64,000 bases of DNA from Xiphias gladius (lineage: Eukaryota; Chordata; Actinopteri; Istiophoriformes; Xiphiidae). The translations under genes were made by a program, and so were the position numbers. This document shows positions 1-9,730 of this stretch, one piece after another; the stretch's first letter is position 1, and every line of letters begins with the position of its first letter. The stretch is from contig NC_053419.1 in the NCBI RefSeq assembly GCF_016859285.1, forward strand, positions 11,899,501-11,963,500, read 5' to 3'. Below the pieces are notes generated by a model. That model did not search any database and was not told the DNA's origin. It saw only the letters and a program-made list of their open reading frames with translations.

Positions 1-234
1 CTCTTTCAGGTGTGTACAGCAATGGAGATACATATTTATGAGTAAATATGAGCACAAACAGGAAAAAAATTGCTACATGAAACCTTTCAATTTGACTCAC
101 AAGCCAATTTAAAGCTGCTATGTAAAATCATTTAGTGAGCATAATTCGATGTCGTATATTGCTGCCTCAGTAAACATTTAATGGCTGTGGATTAAATTTT
201 CATTAATCTTGACATTTGTATTATTTCCCTGCAG

Positions 235-491
235 TCTTGTTCACTGTTGAGGTAGAGCAAACCATGTACAAGTCAGAGTTGGGAGGAGATGTTGTGATGG
301 GATGCAGATTTCAGCCTAAACCATCAAATCCTGATACCGACCTGAAGGTGACCTGGCACTGGATCACCTCTGCCTCTGCTCTGGAAGTGTACCAGATGAA
401 TAAAGGGCAGGAACACTCAATATCTCAGGAATTTCAAGGCCGTGTGAAGCTTCTGATGGAGGAACTGAAGGAAGGCTGGGCCAAGTTACAG
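235..491 (+). CDS. cd274: cd274-like exon: first part of IgV domain
   Basis: The acceptor is TTTCCCTGCAG at 224-234. The exon opens with two bases of a split codon, then LFTVEVEQTMYKSELGG. It carries the first Ig cysteine (VVMGCRF) and the core tryptophan (KVTWHW), and ends at AKLQ with CAG|GTCATT, phase 0. The donor is weaker than the others in this gene. Confidence 0.85.
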
Positions 492-3400
492 GTCATTACT
501 GGCAGTGATGTGTTCATACTTAAATAACATTTGTTGGGCAAGTGATGCGTTCTTTCCTGTAAAATTTCCTGTAAGTGACATGGTACACCTGTCTACACTT
601 GTCCTCCCCTATTCAGCCTATTGGGAATTACTGATGTGTGGGTCAAATTTCCCACTGATGGTGTGGAGTGGGGCATAGGATGGCCTAGAAATGTCACTGG
701 ATTCCTTGCTCATGTAAAAGTATCCTATTTATCCTCCCGTTAATATCTGCACTCACAGTGTTGTGTCGGATGCTAAGGTCCCGCCATCTTACCTTTGTGA
801 GGAGATTTCGGTGCATCGCTCACTTTCCCAAATCATATATGTTATTACTGTGCTTGATGAGTTTAATCAATGAGAAAGTTGTTCAGAAAGTTGTTGATAT
901 TCAAAACTTCTATTGTATAATACAGAATAAGACATGAGAAAGAGAGGGATAAAACGACAGAATTTACGATTTTGGTTAATTTAGTCCTCATTTGGCCATG
1001 AGGATATTTAATTCATCTTCTTTTGCCACTTTCCAGATCTCCAGGCTCAAGATGAATGACTCTGGGACCTATCAGTGTTTGGTGCAGAGCGGAGAAGGAG
1101 CTGACTATAAAACAATAAGTTTGTCTGTTTTTGGTAAGCACCAAGTCTGTAGCACTGTAACTTCTTTTAGGTTTTAATGTGAGGACTGCAGGGACTTTCT
1201 GTTAGGAAGGATCTTGCGCAATGGCCAGAGCATACGGTCATTTCTGGGCAGCATTATTCATTCTTAATCCGAAAACAAAAGTAGTACTGAGTTTGGTAAA
1301 AACAATACTTTTGGTTTATTTAAACTTTCCTCTTCCCCTTCATCTTCCCGTAATCAATATTATTCAAAATGTTTGAATCATAATTTTAAATTATATCATA
1401 GTAGTGCTAATCTAAACGTAGTTATATATACAGTATGTATATTCTCCCTATCCGATTCTCCTCTAGCACCTTATAAAGCAGTGACTAAACGCATTGAGAA
1501 GGCCGCAGATGGGGATGGATTGCTGCTAATCTGCCAATCTGAGGGATACCCCGAGTCGCCTGTTGTTTGGTTGGGTGGGCACGTGCATACATACAATCCC
1601 AACACCACCGCTGTATCAACACCAGACCAACTTTTTAAAGTCACCAGTCAGATACGCGTCAGCTCATCAGAAAAAAACAACTATACATGTAACTTCACAA
1701 ATGATGGCCACTCTGCAACATTTCATGTTCCAGGTAAGTCTTTTATTTCCTTTAAGGCTTTCTACCTAGACCGTACTGAAAATGATTAACTGGGACAGAA
1801 AACGCAAGCAGACAGGGTTTTAAAATGCTGACCATGTAACTCCGACATCCCCAGGTCAAGTAAACACTGGGACTTTCTTACATGTCATCACCCATCTCTC
1901 CTCATTTCCTGTCAGCTCTCCACTGTCCCAACAAAATACAAAAGGATAAAATAATCAGTTGAGAGGCAAGCAGACAGTCAACAAGTCTTACTGACTCCTC
2001 TGCATTTGCGTCACTAATTTGAATTTGTAGACTATCACAAAAACGGAAAAATGGCAGTATGTGTTATGTGACGCCTTGGATGTTTACAGGAAATGTCATC
2101 ATTTGCATACTTATCCCTATATACCACTGTTTCCTGTTAGCTACATATTTTTTTTCATTGAGACGTCTACCCTCAGCCCACTTCAAATATGGTTACTAAC
2201 TGAGAGAGAGTTCTGTATGAGCATTTCAGCTCTTGCCCACGTTTTTTTTTTCCAGGGTGACAAGCTTCCATTCCACCGTTCAGTGAAGGTGTAGCTCGTC
2301 TTTGAGCTCGGAACAATTTAGCAGTGCGTAGAAGTGCTGTTACAAGAGGTTTTATCGTGTGTGGAAATGAGTGGCCTTTTTGTTTTTATGTAGGCTGTTC
2401 ATGTTTTTGCTAATATGTGTGCCAAGGATCATTTGCTCTTTTGGATGCATATTGTTTGGACTTTATAAGTATAAGCTAAAAATATGAAAGTATTAATCCT
2501 GCTTCTTGGAGGTCACTGCACCTGAAATCAGTTGAAAGCAGTTCATTTTGATGCTAAATTAAGGAAAACGGTTGTAAATACAATGACAAATAGAGCAAAA
2601 GTAAAAGATCAAATCAAATAATCTAATCAAAAAACTATTTCGCAAGCACGAGGCCCCTTTAATTGCTGCACTTTTTTAGTTCTTGACTAGTAAGGGGAAG
2701 TTTGCGATGGTTTGACCGAACATATTAAAAGCATGGGTAGAAATCACAAAATGCCAAAACTTGTCCTGGCCCCTTTCATTGCTGAACAATAATTGTGATA
2801 CTTTAGGTTTTGAGGCACATTTTAACACTAATCCTTCTTAACTCTTTTCACAGATGAAATACCTATTCCACAGGTAAAAAACAATGCCGTCATCGTTGTA
2901 TTGAGCATAGGAATGGTAATGGGTGTCATTATCACTGGAGTGCTTGAGTATCGACGACGTAAAGGTAACCATTCATGCAGTTCTTTATGTATACAGTACA
3001 TTATGTGTAGTGTACAAAAAAAAACAGCAATACATAGAATGCGGGTGTAGAATTGAGAAAATATCAAAATCAGATAGTCCGATCTCCAGTAAATTCTACA
3101 TCAAATGAAAATTTGTGTTTGACACTGGCACATTAGACAATGCACACCAGGCATAACAATGCATCATAATTCCACATGCACCTACGGTGAAATATTAAAA
3201 TGACACAGTGACAAATTGCAGCTATACAAGTAACAAATAGATTGTTTATGCACATCTATCTGAAGCCACAGTGCACATTTCCCAGCAACACACAACAACA
3301 GATACATGTGCAGTAGATTAAAATTATGAGCCAATCATCTTGGCCACTGGGACATTCAGTCTGTAGCCCGAAGGCAGGGCCTGACAAGATCTGAAAGCAG

Positions 3401-5437
3401 TCTGTGGGGGATGGGTGATGTTACTACAGGGCTTCCGGGTGTCCACTGAAAAGATATTTGCAGGAAAAAAAGAGTGGATAATCCAGTTGTTTGGTGGCAG
3501 GCCAAGTGCAATGTTTTATAAGTCCTTTATTATTTCGTCATTGTAAGTATTCACACTGGGTTATTTTTAACTGTTACAAACCATTTGAAAAAGATGACAT
3601 AGAATACTGCTGTGACTTGAGTAGAACTTTTCAATAGGTATTAAATTAAGCTAAAACAACTTTAATGTCCAACCAGACCTGAAAATGTGTCTTCAGTCTC
3701 ACCTCAAACAACTTTACTGTAGTGCTGAATTCATTAGTCAGCATCCAAAATGTATCCTTCCTTCATGTCAAAGCCATAACTTTGTTAACTTTTTGTTTTT
3801 GTCAAATGGGCAGAGGAAGTTGTGTCCAGTCAGTAAATGGCTATGTGTCATTTCAACAGTAGTGTGTGCATGTTGCATTAAGTCATTATACCAGTGAAAA
3901 AAGGAAGTATTTGTGAAATGTGTTGGTATTTATGTTTGTCATGTGGCTTTTCGAGGGAATTTTATTAGCATGTGACTTGATCAGCCTGTTTACATGAGAG
4001 TATGACTTAGCTCTTTTGGAAGTGTCACAGCCGAGGAGTTTGGAAACACCCAGTGAATCTTGGTTTGTGTGACAGGGGAATTTGAGGCTATTTGTTAATG
4101 CATGGGTGGTTTTTCTGTATAGCACATGTTTGTCATTTGTATAATCCCCAAACAAACACCTCTATCATTTCAATAGAGGGTTTCTAACCCGTTTTTTCAT
4201 AAATGAATGTTTGAGCATGATAAGAGGTCTTACTTCAGTTACGGGTCGGGAAACGTGTGGATGACATTTTTAAACTAGTATCAGGAAAGAGTGAACCTTC
4301 ATAGAGGCAACAAAACATAATAATAATAACCTTTATTTATATAGCACTTTTCAAAAACAACAGATAAAACGTATACAAACACATGATAAATGTGAGATTT
4401 GATTTTCAAGTGAAAATACTGTATGTAATTAAGATAAACAAAATTGAATCAATAAAAATGTAGCGCAGAACTAATTCAAAGCCAAGACATTGGAATCAAA
4501 ACTGATTATAGCATCATCATAATAGCATACCACCCCATATACATACAGTATACAGTATATCACCACGCTGTCAAACATGGAGAGAGATAAGTGCATATAA
4601 AACACTTCTCAGAAATGTGCTTTTAAGAAAAAGATTTCCTCCCATTTTAGTATCACTTAATTAAGCTGCTTGAATGACTTACTGTACATTAGAAACTATT
4701 TATACAGTATACAATACCAAACAAATATACAGTACCCTTTGCTTAAATACATACATACATATATACTGTACCAACAAACTAAATTAATAGCAATGTTTTT
4801 TGTTTTTTTTCTTTTTCATAGAATCCAGCCCTCCCAGGAATCTTCTGGCCAACGGTTGGGGGAGGCCTGTTTCTTTTGCCTGTGAGTCTAAACAGAGCTT
4901 GTGCTTTTTCTATTTTTACCGTTGAGCATCATTGATTCTTACAGAGCCCCTGAAATGTCGGTATTACCTCACAATAACTTTTGTGCTACTTCGCAATATG
5001 TTTTGCATTCCCTCACAATAACTCTTGTGTTACCTCAAAATACTTTTTGCATTCTTCTTGATCCATGGGAAGAGTTTGTGTGTGATGCCAGTTTAGGGTA
5101 ATGCTCTGGAGATACTTCAGAGAGGAGAGGTCATGTGTCATTTATTGCTCATTGCTCCTTTCTGAAGGCTTAGCTCCGAGTAGGCTACACGGCCTCGGGC
5201 TGCGAGAACAGCTGCAGCTGCTCTGCCTGACTGTGATAGCTGAAGCTGTAGCTATTTAGTGCTGCGGATGTGGCTACAGTAGCTATACTATGGCTACTCT
5301 TTACCGCTCCTATCAACATTAGCTGAAATAGCATTGATGAGGCAGACACTCAAGGTTTGAACAATACAGCCCAAGAGTTAAAGAATAGCTCCGCCACAAC
5401 GCTCAGCCAACACAAGCATGTCAATTTACTGCATACA

Positions 5438-5518
<81 letters not shown>

Positions 5519-8500
5519 AACCCTTTTATGTAATTAATGTTACACCCATTAAAAACCAATGTTTCGGCCTGGTAATCAGAACAACTAAAGCCACAGCCAT
5601 GGCTACAGCCACAATGACAGTAGCAGCAACAACAAAAGGTATAGCATCCCATAGCTATAGTCATGGGCTAATCACAGCTACGTAGGGCTTGTCTCAGTCA
5701 CAGCCACAGCAGAAGCCAGTCGTACCGCAGTGTAGAGACCTAGGTTAACTAGCTTCCAGTTGGTATTTCAATATTGGCTGCAGACTGGAACGCAAACATT
5801 GTTTAGGAAAAAAAAAAAGATTCCACTGTGACCTTCCAGTGGCTACATAGTGTCCACTTCTGTTGAAAGGCACTTTTGAAAACTGCTACATAGACTAAAT
5901 ATCTAAAAGGAAGTGGAGGCTACAAGAATAAAACATATTCTGGGACAAATAGGTTTCTGAGGAATTAAGTTAAACTGCTGATGATGCGTTTGGGAAATAT
6001 TTATACACTCCATGAAAGACACCCACGCTTTCTTTCACTCTCTAAGAAGAAGTTTGAGATGACACAGTTAGGGGTATCTTGAAACTCTCATCTCAATTTT
6101 CTCCTCCACCATGATGATTTATTTTACTATAACGTCGTATCTGGCTGTGTCAAATCTTTCTCAGTTTTGCTGACTTCTTGTTGTGCTTTGGATATCATGC
6201 TCATTTGCATGTGCCTTTGTGAGTTGATCAGCTATGCAATGTGCAGCAATTTACTCATGGAAAATAAAACTCGTTGGCTTAGCTTTAAAATGTCTAAAAG
6301 CCCTTGCTAGTCCACACTAGAGACTGTGTTACTTGTGACCAATGTGGTTTAACTAAATCTTAGCAAGCGAGCAAACAAATATGTACTGTACTTTAACAAG
6401 TAAGGCTAAAACTCCTATGCATGACTCACTGCATGACCTTTTAAAAATAAATAGCACAAGACTTACAGTTAAATTTAACACCAGTGTGCAAAAACTAATT
6501 TTTTACATGGACTCATCGCTCCTTCTCCTACGCACCTGTCTGATTACAAAAGTGCAAAGATCCCGTTTTCTATAATAGTCTATAATAGATCAATTTAAAC
6601 TTGCATTAAGTTGTGTGTGAGCAGATTTACACCACCACAATTCTTATAGAGTCACTGTGGCAATGATGACTGGTCAGTACTTATGTAAATGTTATCTGTG
6701 TTAGTTTTGTAACAATGCCTTCCTTTCCATCAGGCCTACAAATAAACAAAGAAAATGAGGAACAGAGAACTATTTTTAATGAAGGTAAGTGACTGTTAGT
6801 ATTCTATACATGATTTCTGTTTTTCAGTTGATGTATAAATGATCATACATCATTCATTTGCAGTGCTAGTAAATAAAAACCTGTAGGTTTTTGTATTTTT
6901 CTTTTTTTTGTGTACCTATTAAAAATTCCTGACGAAAAAAGGATTAAAAAGGATTAAAACTGCCCTTAGATGTTAAACACAGACCTAAAGATAGCCACAT
7001 GACGCACGCACAGTTCTGAACAAGCGTGTCAATAAAGACTAGTTGAGTAAGAAAGCTTCTTCCTGAAATCTTTAGTTGTCTGCAACAGCATTAGACTGCT
7101 GAGCTGACTTCATAAAAAATATCCTTTACTGGAAAAAATATCATCCTACGCACTTCACGCCCTTTACTACCTCACAGACGATTATTTGATGAGTCTTCAT
7201 CAAAGGATGTAGATATGATCATGATCAGGTCTATTTTGTTGTCTGCAGATCGCGTACAGGAAAAACTGGGGGCGTTTCTGAAAGCCTATTATTCTAACGT
7301 CTCCTTCAGCACAGAGGTGAGGTGCCACTTGGGCACTTTCGATGTGGAGGAGCTGCCTCACAGGCTGCAAAACATGTGAGTCACAAATTCAAAATTCTGA
7401 ACTGATCATAAAGATGCCAGACTTGACTGCTTCTGTAATCTAATTTCCAGTAACAGCAACAACTTCAGGTTTTAATTCAAACCGCCGAGAACATTTTTTA
7501 GTTACCCTCTTTTTAGTTACCCCCTATTCACTTTGATCCCTTCCCTGAAAAATGGGATGAATTTCTCCACTTTTTTTATTTAAAAGGCTAAGGGCATCAA
7601 ACTCCTTGTTATATTTCTGTTCATTTTACCCATTTTGAACTAATCACTTACTTCTCTTGAGAAAACTCCTATCACATCATGTATCACTTGATATAATTGC
7701 AGTACGGCTTTTTGAAAGAGATTTTTCAGCAACAGGCACCCTGATTCTCCATTGTGAATAAACTTTCTGTCTGAAGGCTCTTTCCCTTCCTACCTTTAAA
7801 GAAAGTTGTGTAAAAGATTGTAAAAAATTTCAAAGAAGAAAGAGAAATTTGTTCGTACTCATCTAATTTTATACAATATATCTGAGAATTGTGGGGTTTG
7901 ACTCAGGGATCAATACAAGGCCCATTCATCTCCTCAGTCTATATGGTCTCTTTATGACATATAATTGGCAACCACCATATTCATTTCCATTTCTATGCAG
8001 ATGATACCCCCTATAACTCCAAACCCTAAACCTGAAGCCAGCAAAGCTAATCTCATCGTGGTCTGCTTATGTGTGCTGGTCAACACATGATTCACCTTGC
8101 ATGAGCCCTCCATTAGACCCCCAGTAATGCATAGCACATACCATAATGACATCGGTGATAATGAATTTTTAGGAAAGCTGAAGTCTATTTTTATCTATTT
8201 GTACAAGCCTGTACAGTTTACAATCTCAACTGTGGTTGCTTTTTTTTAGTGAGGGCCAGGCTGTTAAACTTCAAGCTTTAATCCCAGAAGCTGGAGAGAC
8301 ACTTCTTCTTGAGGGAACCGCAGGAAGTGGGAAGACAACCGTAGCCCACATCCTGGTCTCTTCTTGGACTGAAGGGCCCACACATGCCCTCACTAATCTC
8401 CTCGACCTCAGCATGATTCAGCTTCTCTTATATGTTGACTGCAGCACTCTAAAGCGTGACTTGTTTCAGGAAATAGTGACTCAGCTTTCTTTCACGGAGG

Positions 8501-8739
8501 AGACATCAACAGAGGATGAACTGAGGACTGTGTTAACCAGGTCCAGCGAGGCTCTGCTGTTGTTGGATGGGTACAGAGAAGGGAACCAAGTTTTTGATGA
8601 GTCCCTAAAGAGGTTCCTAAGCGAAAAAGGGGGAAGCAGGGTGCTGGTCATGGCCTGCCCGGGACATTGTCCCGTGCTCAAAGAGACAGTTGGACCAAGA
8701 GGGTTGCTGAAGCTCCAAACACAAACTGTGAAGTACTGA
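235..8739 (+). CDS. cd274: PD-L1-like (CD274) ligand fused to a cytoplasmic NACHT NTPase, 5' end outside window
   Basis: Eight exons: 235-491, 1037-1133, 1467-1733, 2854-2964, 4822-4881, 6734-6784, 7249-7375, 8250-8739. Every junction has GT/AG and the phases agree, giving one 485-residue frame to a TGA (numbered from the first whole codon). Residues 1-117 are an IgV domain (GCRF, VTWHW, DSGTYQC, then GADYK as in PD-L1). Residues 118-206 are an IgC domain (ICQSEGYP, then NNYTCNF). Residues about 218-237 are a membrane helix followed by EYRRRK. Residues 244-323 are a linker. Residues 324-485 are a P-loop domain with Walker A GTAGSGKTT (345-353, K351), Walker B LLLLDGYRE (D429, E433) and a sensor-like SRVLVMACPGH (452-462). 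PD-L1 binds PD-1 on T cells and damps their response; the mammalian tail is only about 30 residues, against about 248 here. The NACHT part stops before any winged-helix or LRR region. The signal-peptide exon is not in the window. The exon model is strong; function of the NACHT tail is inference. Confidence 0.85.
492..1036 (+). other. Intron dividing the IgV domain; nothing else seen
   Basis: This is a 545-base phase-0 intron inside the V domain. I see no repeat, RNA gene or open frame of note in it. Confidence 0.6.
1037..1133 (+). CDS. cd274: cd274-like exon: second part of IgV domain
   Basis: The acceptor is ACTTTCCAG and the donor TTTTTG|GTAAGC. It encodes ISRLKMNDSGTYQCLVQSG followed by EGADYKTISLSVF. 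These are the D-SG-Y-C signature and the F and G strands of a V domain, and GADYK is shared with mammalian PD-L1. Confidence 0.9.
1467..1733 (+). CDS. cd274: cd274-like exon: IgC domain
   Basis: The acceptor is TCTCCTCTAG and the donor CCAG|GTAAGT; it is phase 1 at both ends and 267 bases long. It runs from APYKAV through LLLICQSEGYPESPVVWLGG to NNYTCNFTNDGHSATF. The two cysteines, the tryptophan and a QLFKVTSQIRV strand match the PD-L1 membrane-proximal domain. N-glycosylation sequons NTT and NYT are present. Confidence 0.9.
1870..1945. repeat. SINE-tail fragment (pyrimidine-rich fish SINE)
   Basis: A run reading acatgtcatcacccatctct, then cctgtcagctctccactgtc and acaaaataca, is the degenerate 3' part of a SINE family common in teleosts. 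A related fragment lies at 28848-29009. It lacks the tRNA-like head. Confidence 0.45.
1946..2853 (+). other. Intron before the membrane exon; nothing further seen
   Basis: This is AT-rich intronic sequence between the IgC and membrane exons. No repeat beyond the SINE tail at its left end and no coding signal was recognised. Confidence 0.5.
2854..2964 (+). CDS. cd274: cd274-like exon: stalk, transmembrane helix and basic stop-transfer
   Basis: The acceptor is CTTTTCACAG and the donor AAAG|GTAACC. It is phase 1 at both ends and 111 bases, so it can be skipped without breaking the frame. It reads DEIPIPQVKNNAVIVVLSIG, then MVMGVIITGVLEYRRRK: a short proline stalk, about 20 hydrophobic residues and a basic cytoplasmic anchor. 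Confidence 0.88.
2965..4318 (+). other. Intron, left part; nothing recognised
   Basis: This is intronic AT-rich DNA without a recognisable repeat or exon. Short open frames here (for example 3685-3897 and 3886-4155 on the other strand) show no family features. Confidence 0.45.
4319..4365. repeat. Interspersed-repeat remnant with the tttatttatatagcactttt motif
   Basis: An AATAAT run is followed by tttatttatatagcactttt and tcaaaaacaa. That wording recurs in many vertebrate genomes as the tail of an interspersed repeat. The family is not assigned. Confidence 0.35.
4822..4881 (+). CDS. cd274: cd274-like exon: cytoplasmic linker 1
   Basis: The acceptor is TTTTTCATAG and the donor TGCCT|GTGAGT. 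It is 60 bases, phase 1 at both ends, encoding ESSPPRNLLANGWGRPVSFA and the first base of a cysteine codon. I recognise no domain. It is joined in frame to both neighbours. Confidence 0.75.
5160..5720. repeat. GCTA/GCTACAG-rich low-complexity tract around a (CA)n microsatellite
   Basis: A perfect (AC)n array spans about 5439-5510. The flanks carry many imperfect copies of agctgtagctat and tggctacagtagctat (left) and atggctacagccac and agctatagtcatggg (right). This looks like cryptic simple sequence rather than a gene. Confidence 0.6.
6734..6784 (+). CDS. cd274: cd274-like exon: cytoplasmic linker 2
   Basis: The acceptor is TTCCATCAG and the donor GAAG|GTAAGT. It is 51 bases, phase 1 at both ends, encoding LQINKENEEQRTIFNE. 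It is charged and hydrophilic with no known motif. Being frame-neutral, it can be skipped. Confidence 0.72.
7249..7375 (+). CDS. cd274: cd274-like exon: helical pre-NACHT segment
   Basis: The acceptor is TTGTCTGCAG and the donor AACAT|GTGAGT. It encodes RVQEKLGAFLKAYYSNVSFS and then TEVRCHLGTFDVEELPHRLQN. The pattern (amphipathic helix with a YY pair, then a short acidic turn before the P-loop exon) resembles the lead-in helices in front of NACHT domains. It ends two bases into a codon, and the next exon supplies T to give ATT (Ile). Confidence 0.8.
7907..8030 (+). mobile_element. Reverse-transcriptase fragment of a decayed LINE (L2/Rex1-like)
   Basis: On the + strand the frame reads GSIQGPFISSVYMVSL, a stop, then HIIGNHHIHFHFYADDTPY. 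The G-S-x-x-G-P block, the H-I-x-F-H block and the YADDT catalytic box are the hallmark of LINE reverse transcriptases of this type. The internal TGA and lack of flanking domains make it a dead fragment. It lies about 220 bases before the NACHT exon. Confidence 0.7.
8250..8739 (+). CDS. cd274: cd274-like terminal exon: NACHT-type P-loop NTPase domain
   Basis: The acceptor is GCTTTTTTTTAG. The exon continues the frame of 7249-7375 and has no start codon of its own, which argues against a separate gene. Walker A GTAGSGKTT is followed by a helix ending SSWTEGP, an LLLYVDC strand, Walker B LLLLDGYREGN and SRVLVMACPGHC. The DGY-x-E form of Walker B is like that I remember for NLRC4/NAIP proteins. 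The exon stops after KLQTQTVKY, so the later NACHT subdomains and any repeats are missing. Confidence 0.85.
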
Positions 8740-8970
8740 GGGCACTACAGTTTGTGACCAACAAATACATTAAGCACTTTTTACATTTTAAAAATATTTA
8801 TATAATTTTTTGGTTGCTTTTGTTGCTGTTACACAATGTCTGTACAGATTTTTTATAAACCCAAATCTGCTGTGAAATGTACTGAATTCAAAGTAATGTA
8901 CAGTTTGTATAAGAGATTCAATATATTTTAATTTTGTATTCTTTACTTGAAAATCCTGATTGTCATTTCA

Positions 8971-8976
8971 ATTAAA
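8971..8976 (+). terminator. Candidate poly(A) signal for the cd274-like gene
   Basis: An ATTAAA variant lies about 230 bases past the stop codon at 8739, in AT-rich 3' sequence. It is the nearest plausible signal seen and would give a short 3' UTR. Confidence 0.4.
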
Positions 8977-9730
8977 ACTATTACGTATTATTATTGTTAT
9001 GTTACATGTTAACTCTTTTTAGCAAGTTAAAAGAACAAAGTACATCATTTTCTCCATCCCTTACAGTAAGGATGGAGGAACTCCAGAGTAAAATCTGTAA
9101 TCCACGTTAACTGTGTTTGCACTGTTCATGAAACCCCTGAGAGTGATTTCAGATGCACTTCAAACACTTTAGCTGTTTCTGTTTCTGTTCTGTGTCAGTT
9201 CAGGAAAAAAAAGAAAGGTAATTATTAGGGTTACTTGCTCGACTGCAAGCAATGCAGCATCAGTTTCTATGCTGAAAAGGGAAGTGACTGTCAGTATTCC
9301 TGGCAAGAGACCATGGTGATTCCAGTAACCAAAAAAAAGTTGTTTTTTTACTTCTATGTTCTTTATCCTTTATCCAGTAATTCTTGCATTACTGATTTTA
9401 TAAGTAATTCAGATTTTCATTCAGTCAGTATCCTTTCCTGTTGTATTATGTTTATTTTACTCTGTTATACATATTCTATTGCACTTCAACAACTGCAACA
9501 TCAAACTAACATTACCAAATGCCTGATGGTGTGTTTTTGCACTACAGTTGATGACCCTGTGTGAGCTCACCTGCAGTCAGCAGTGATCAGCATGTCATTT
9601 CCTTTCTCTCACTCCTTAAAGTCTCTCTGGATAACCTTAAATTTACCCTATAAATTTGGAGGTGGAAGACTAAATGAGGAGAGAACAGATATTTATTGTA
9701 GTTGATATACAGTGGTATAGTGATATACAG
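8977..9730. other. Intergenic; nothing recognised
   Basis: This is AT-rich DNA after the 3' UTR. The open frame at 9235-9564 has no domain, no plausible splice partners and unremarkable codon use; I do not call it. Confidence 0.5.

Noticed and set aside
1..234. A possible signal-peptide exon for the cd274-like gene
   Set aside because: No ATG followed by a hydrophobic run and a donor was found here; the exon must lie upstream of the window.
8481..8681. Antisense frame of 66 codons over the NACHT exon
   Set aside because: It is the shadow of the coding strand; no family resemblance.
9235..9564. 109-codon frame between the cd274-like gene and the Tc1 relic
   Set aside because: AT-rich, no domain, no conserved splice signals; probably chance.
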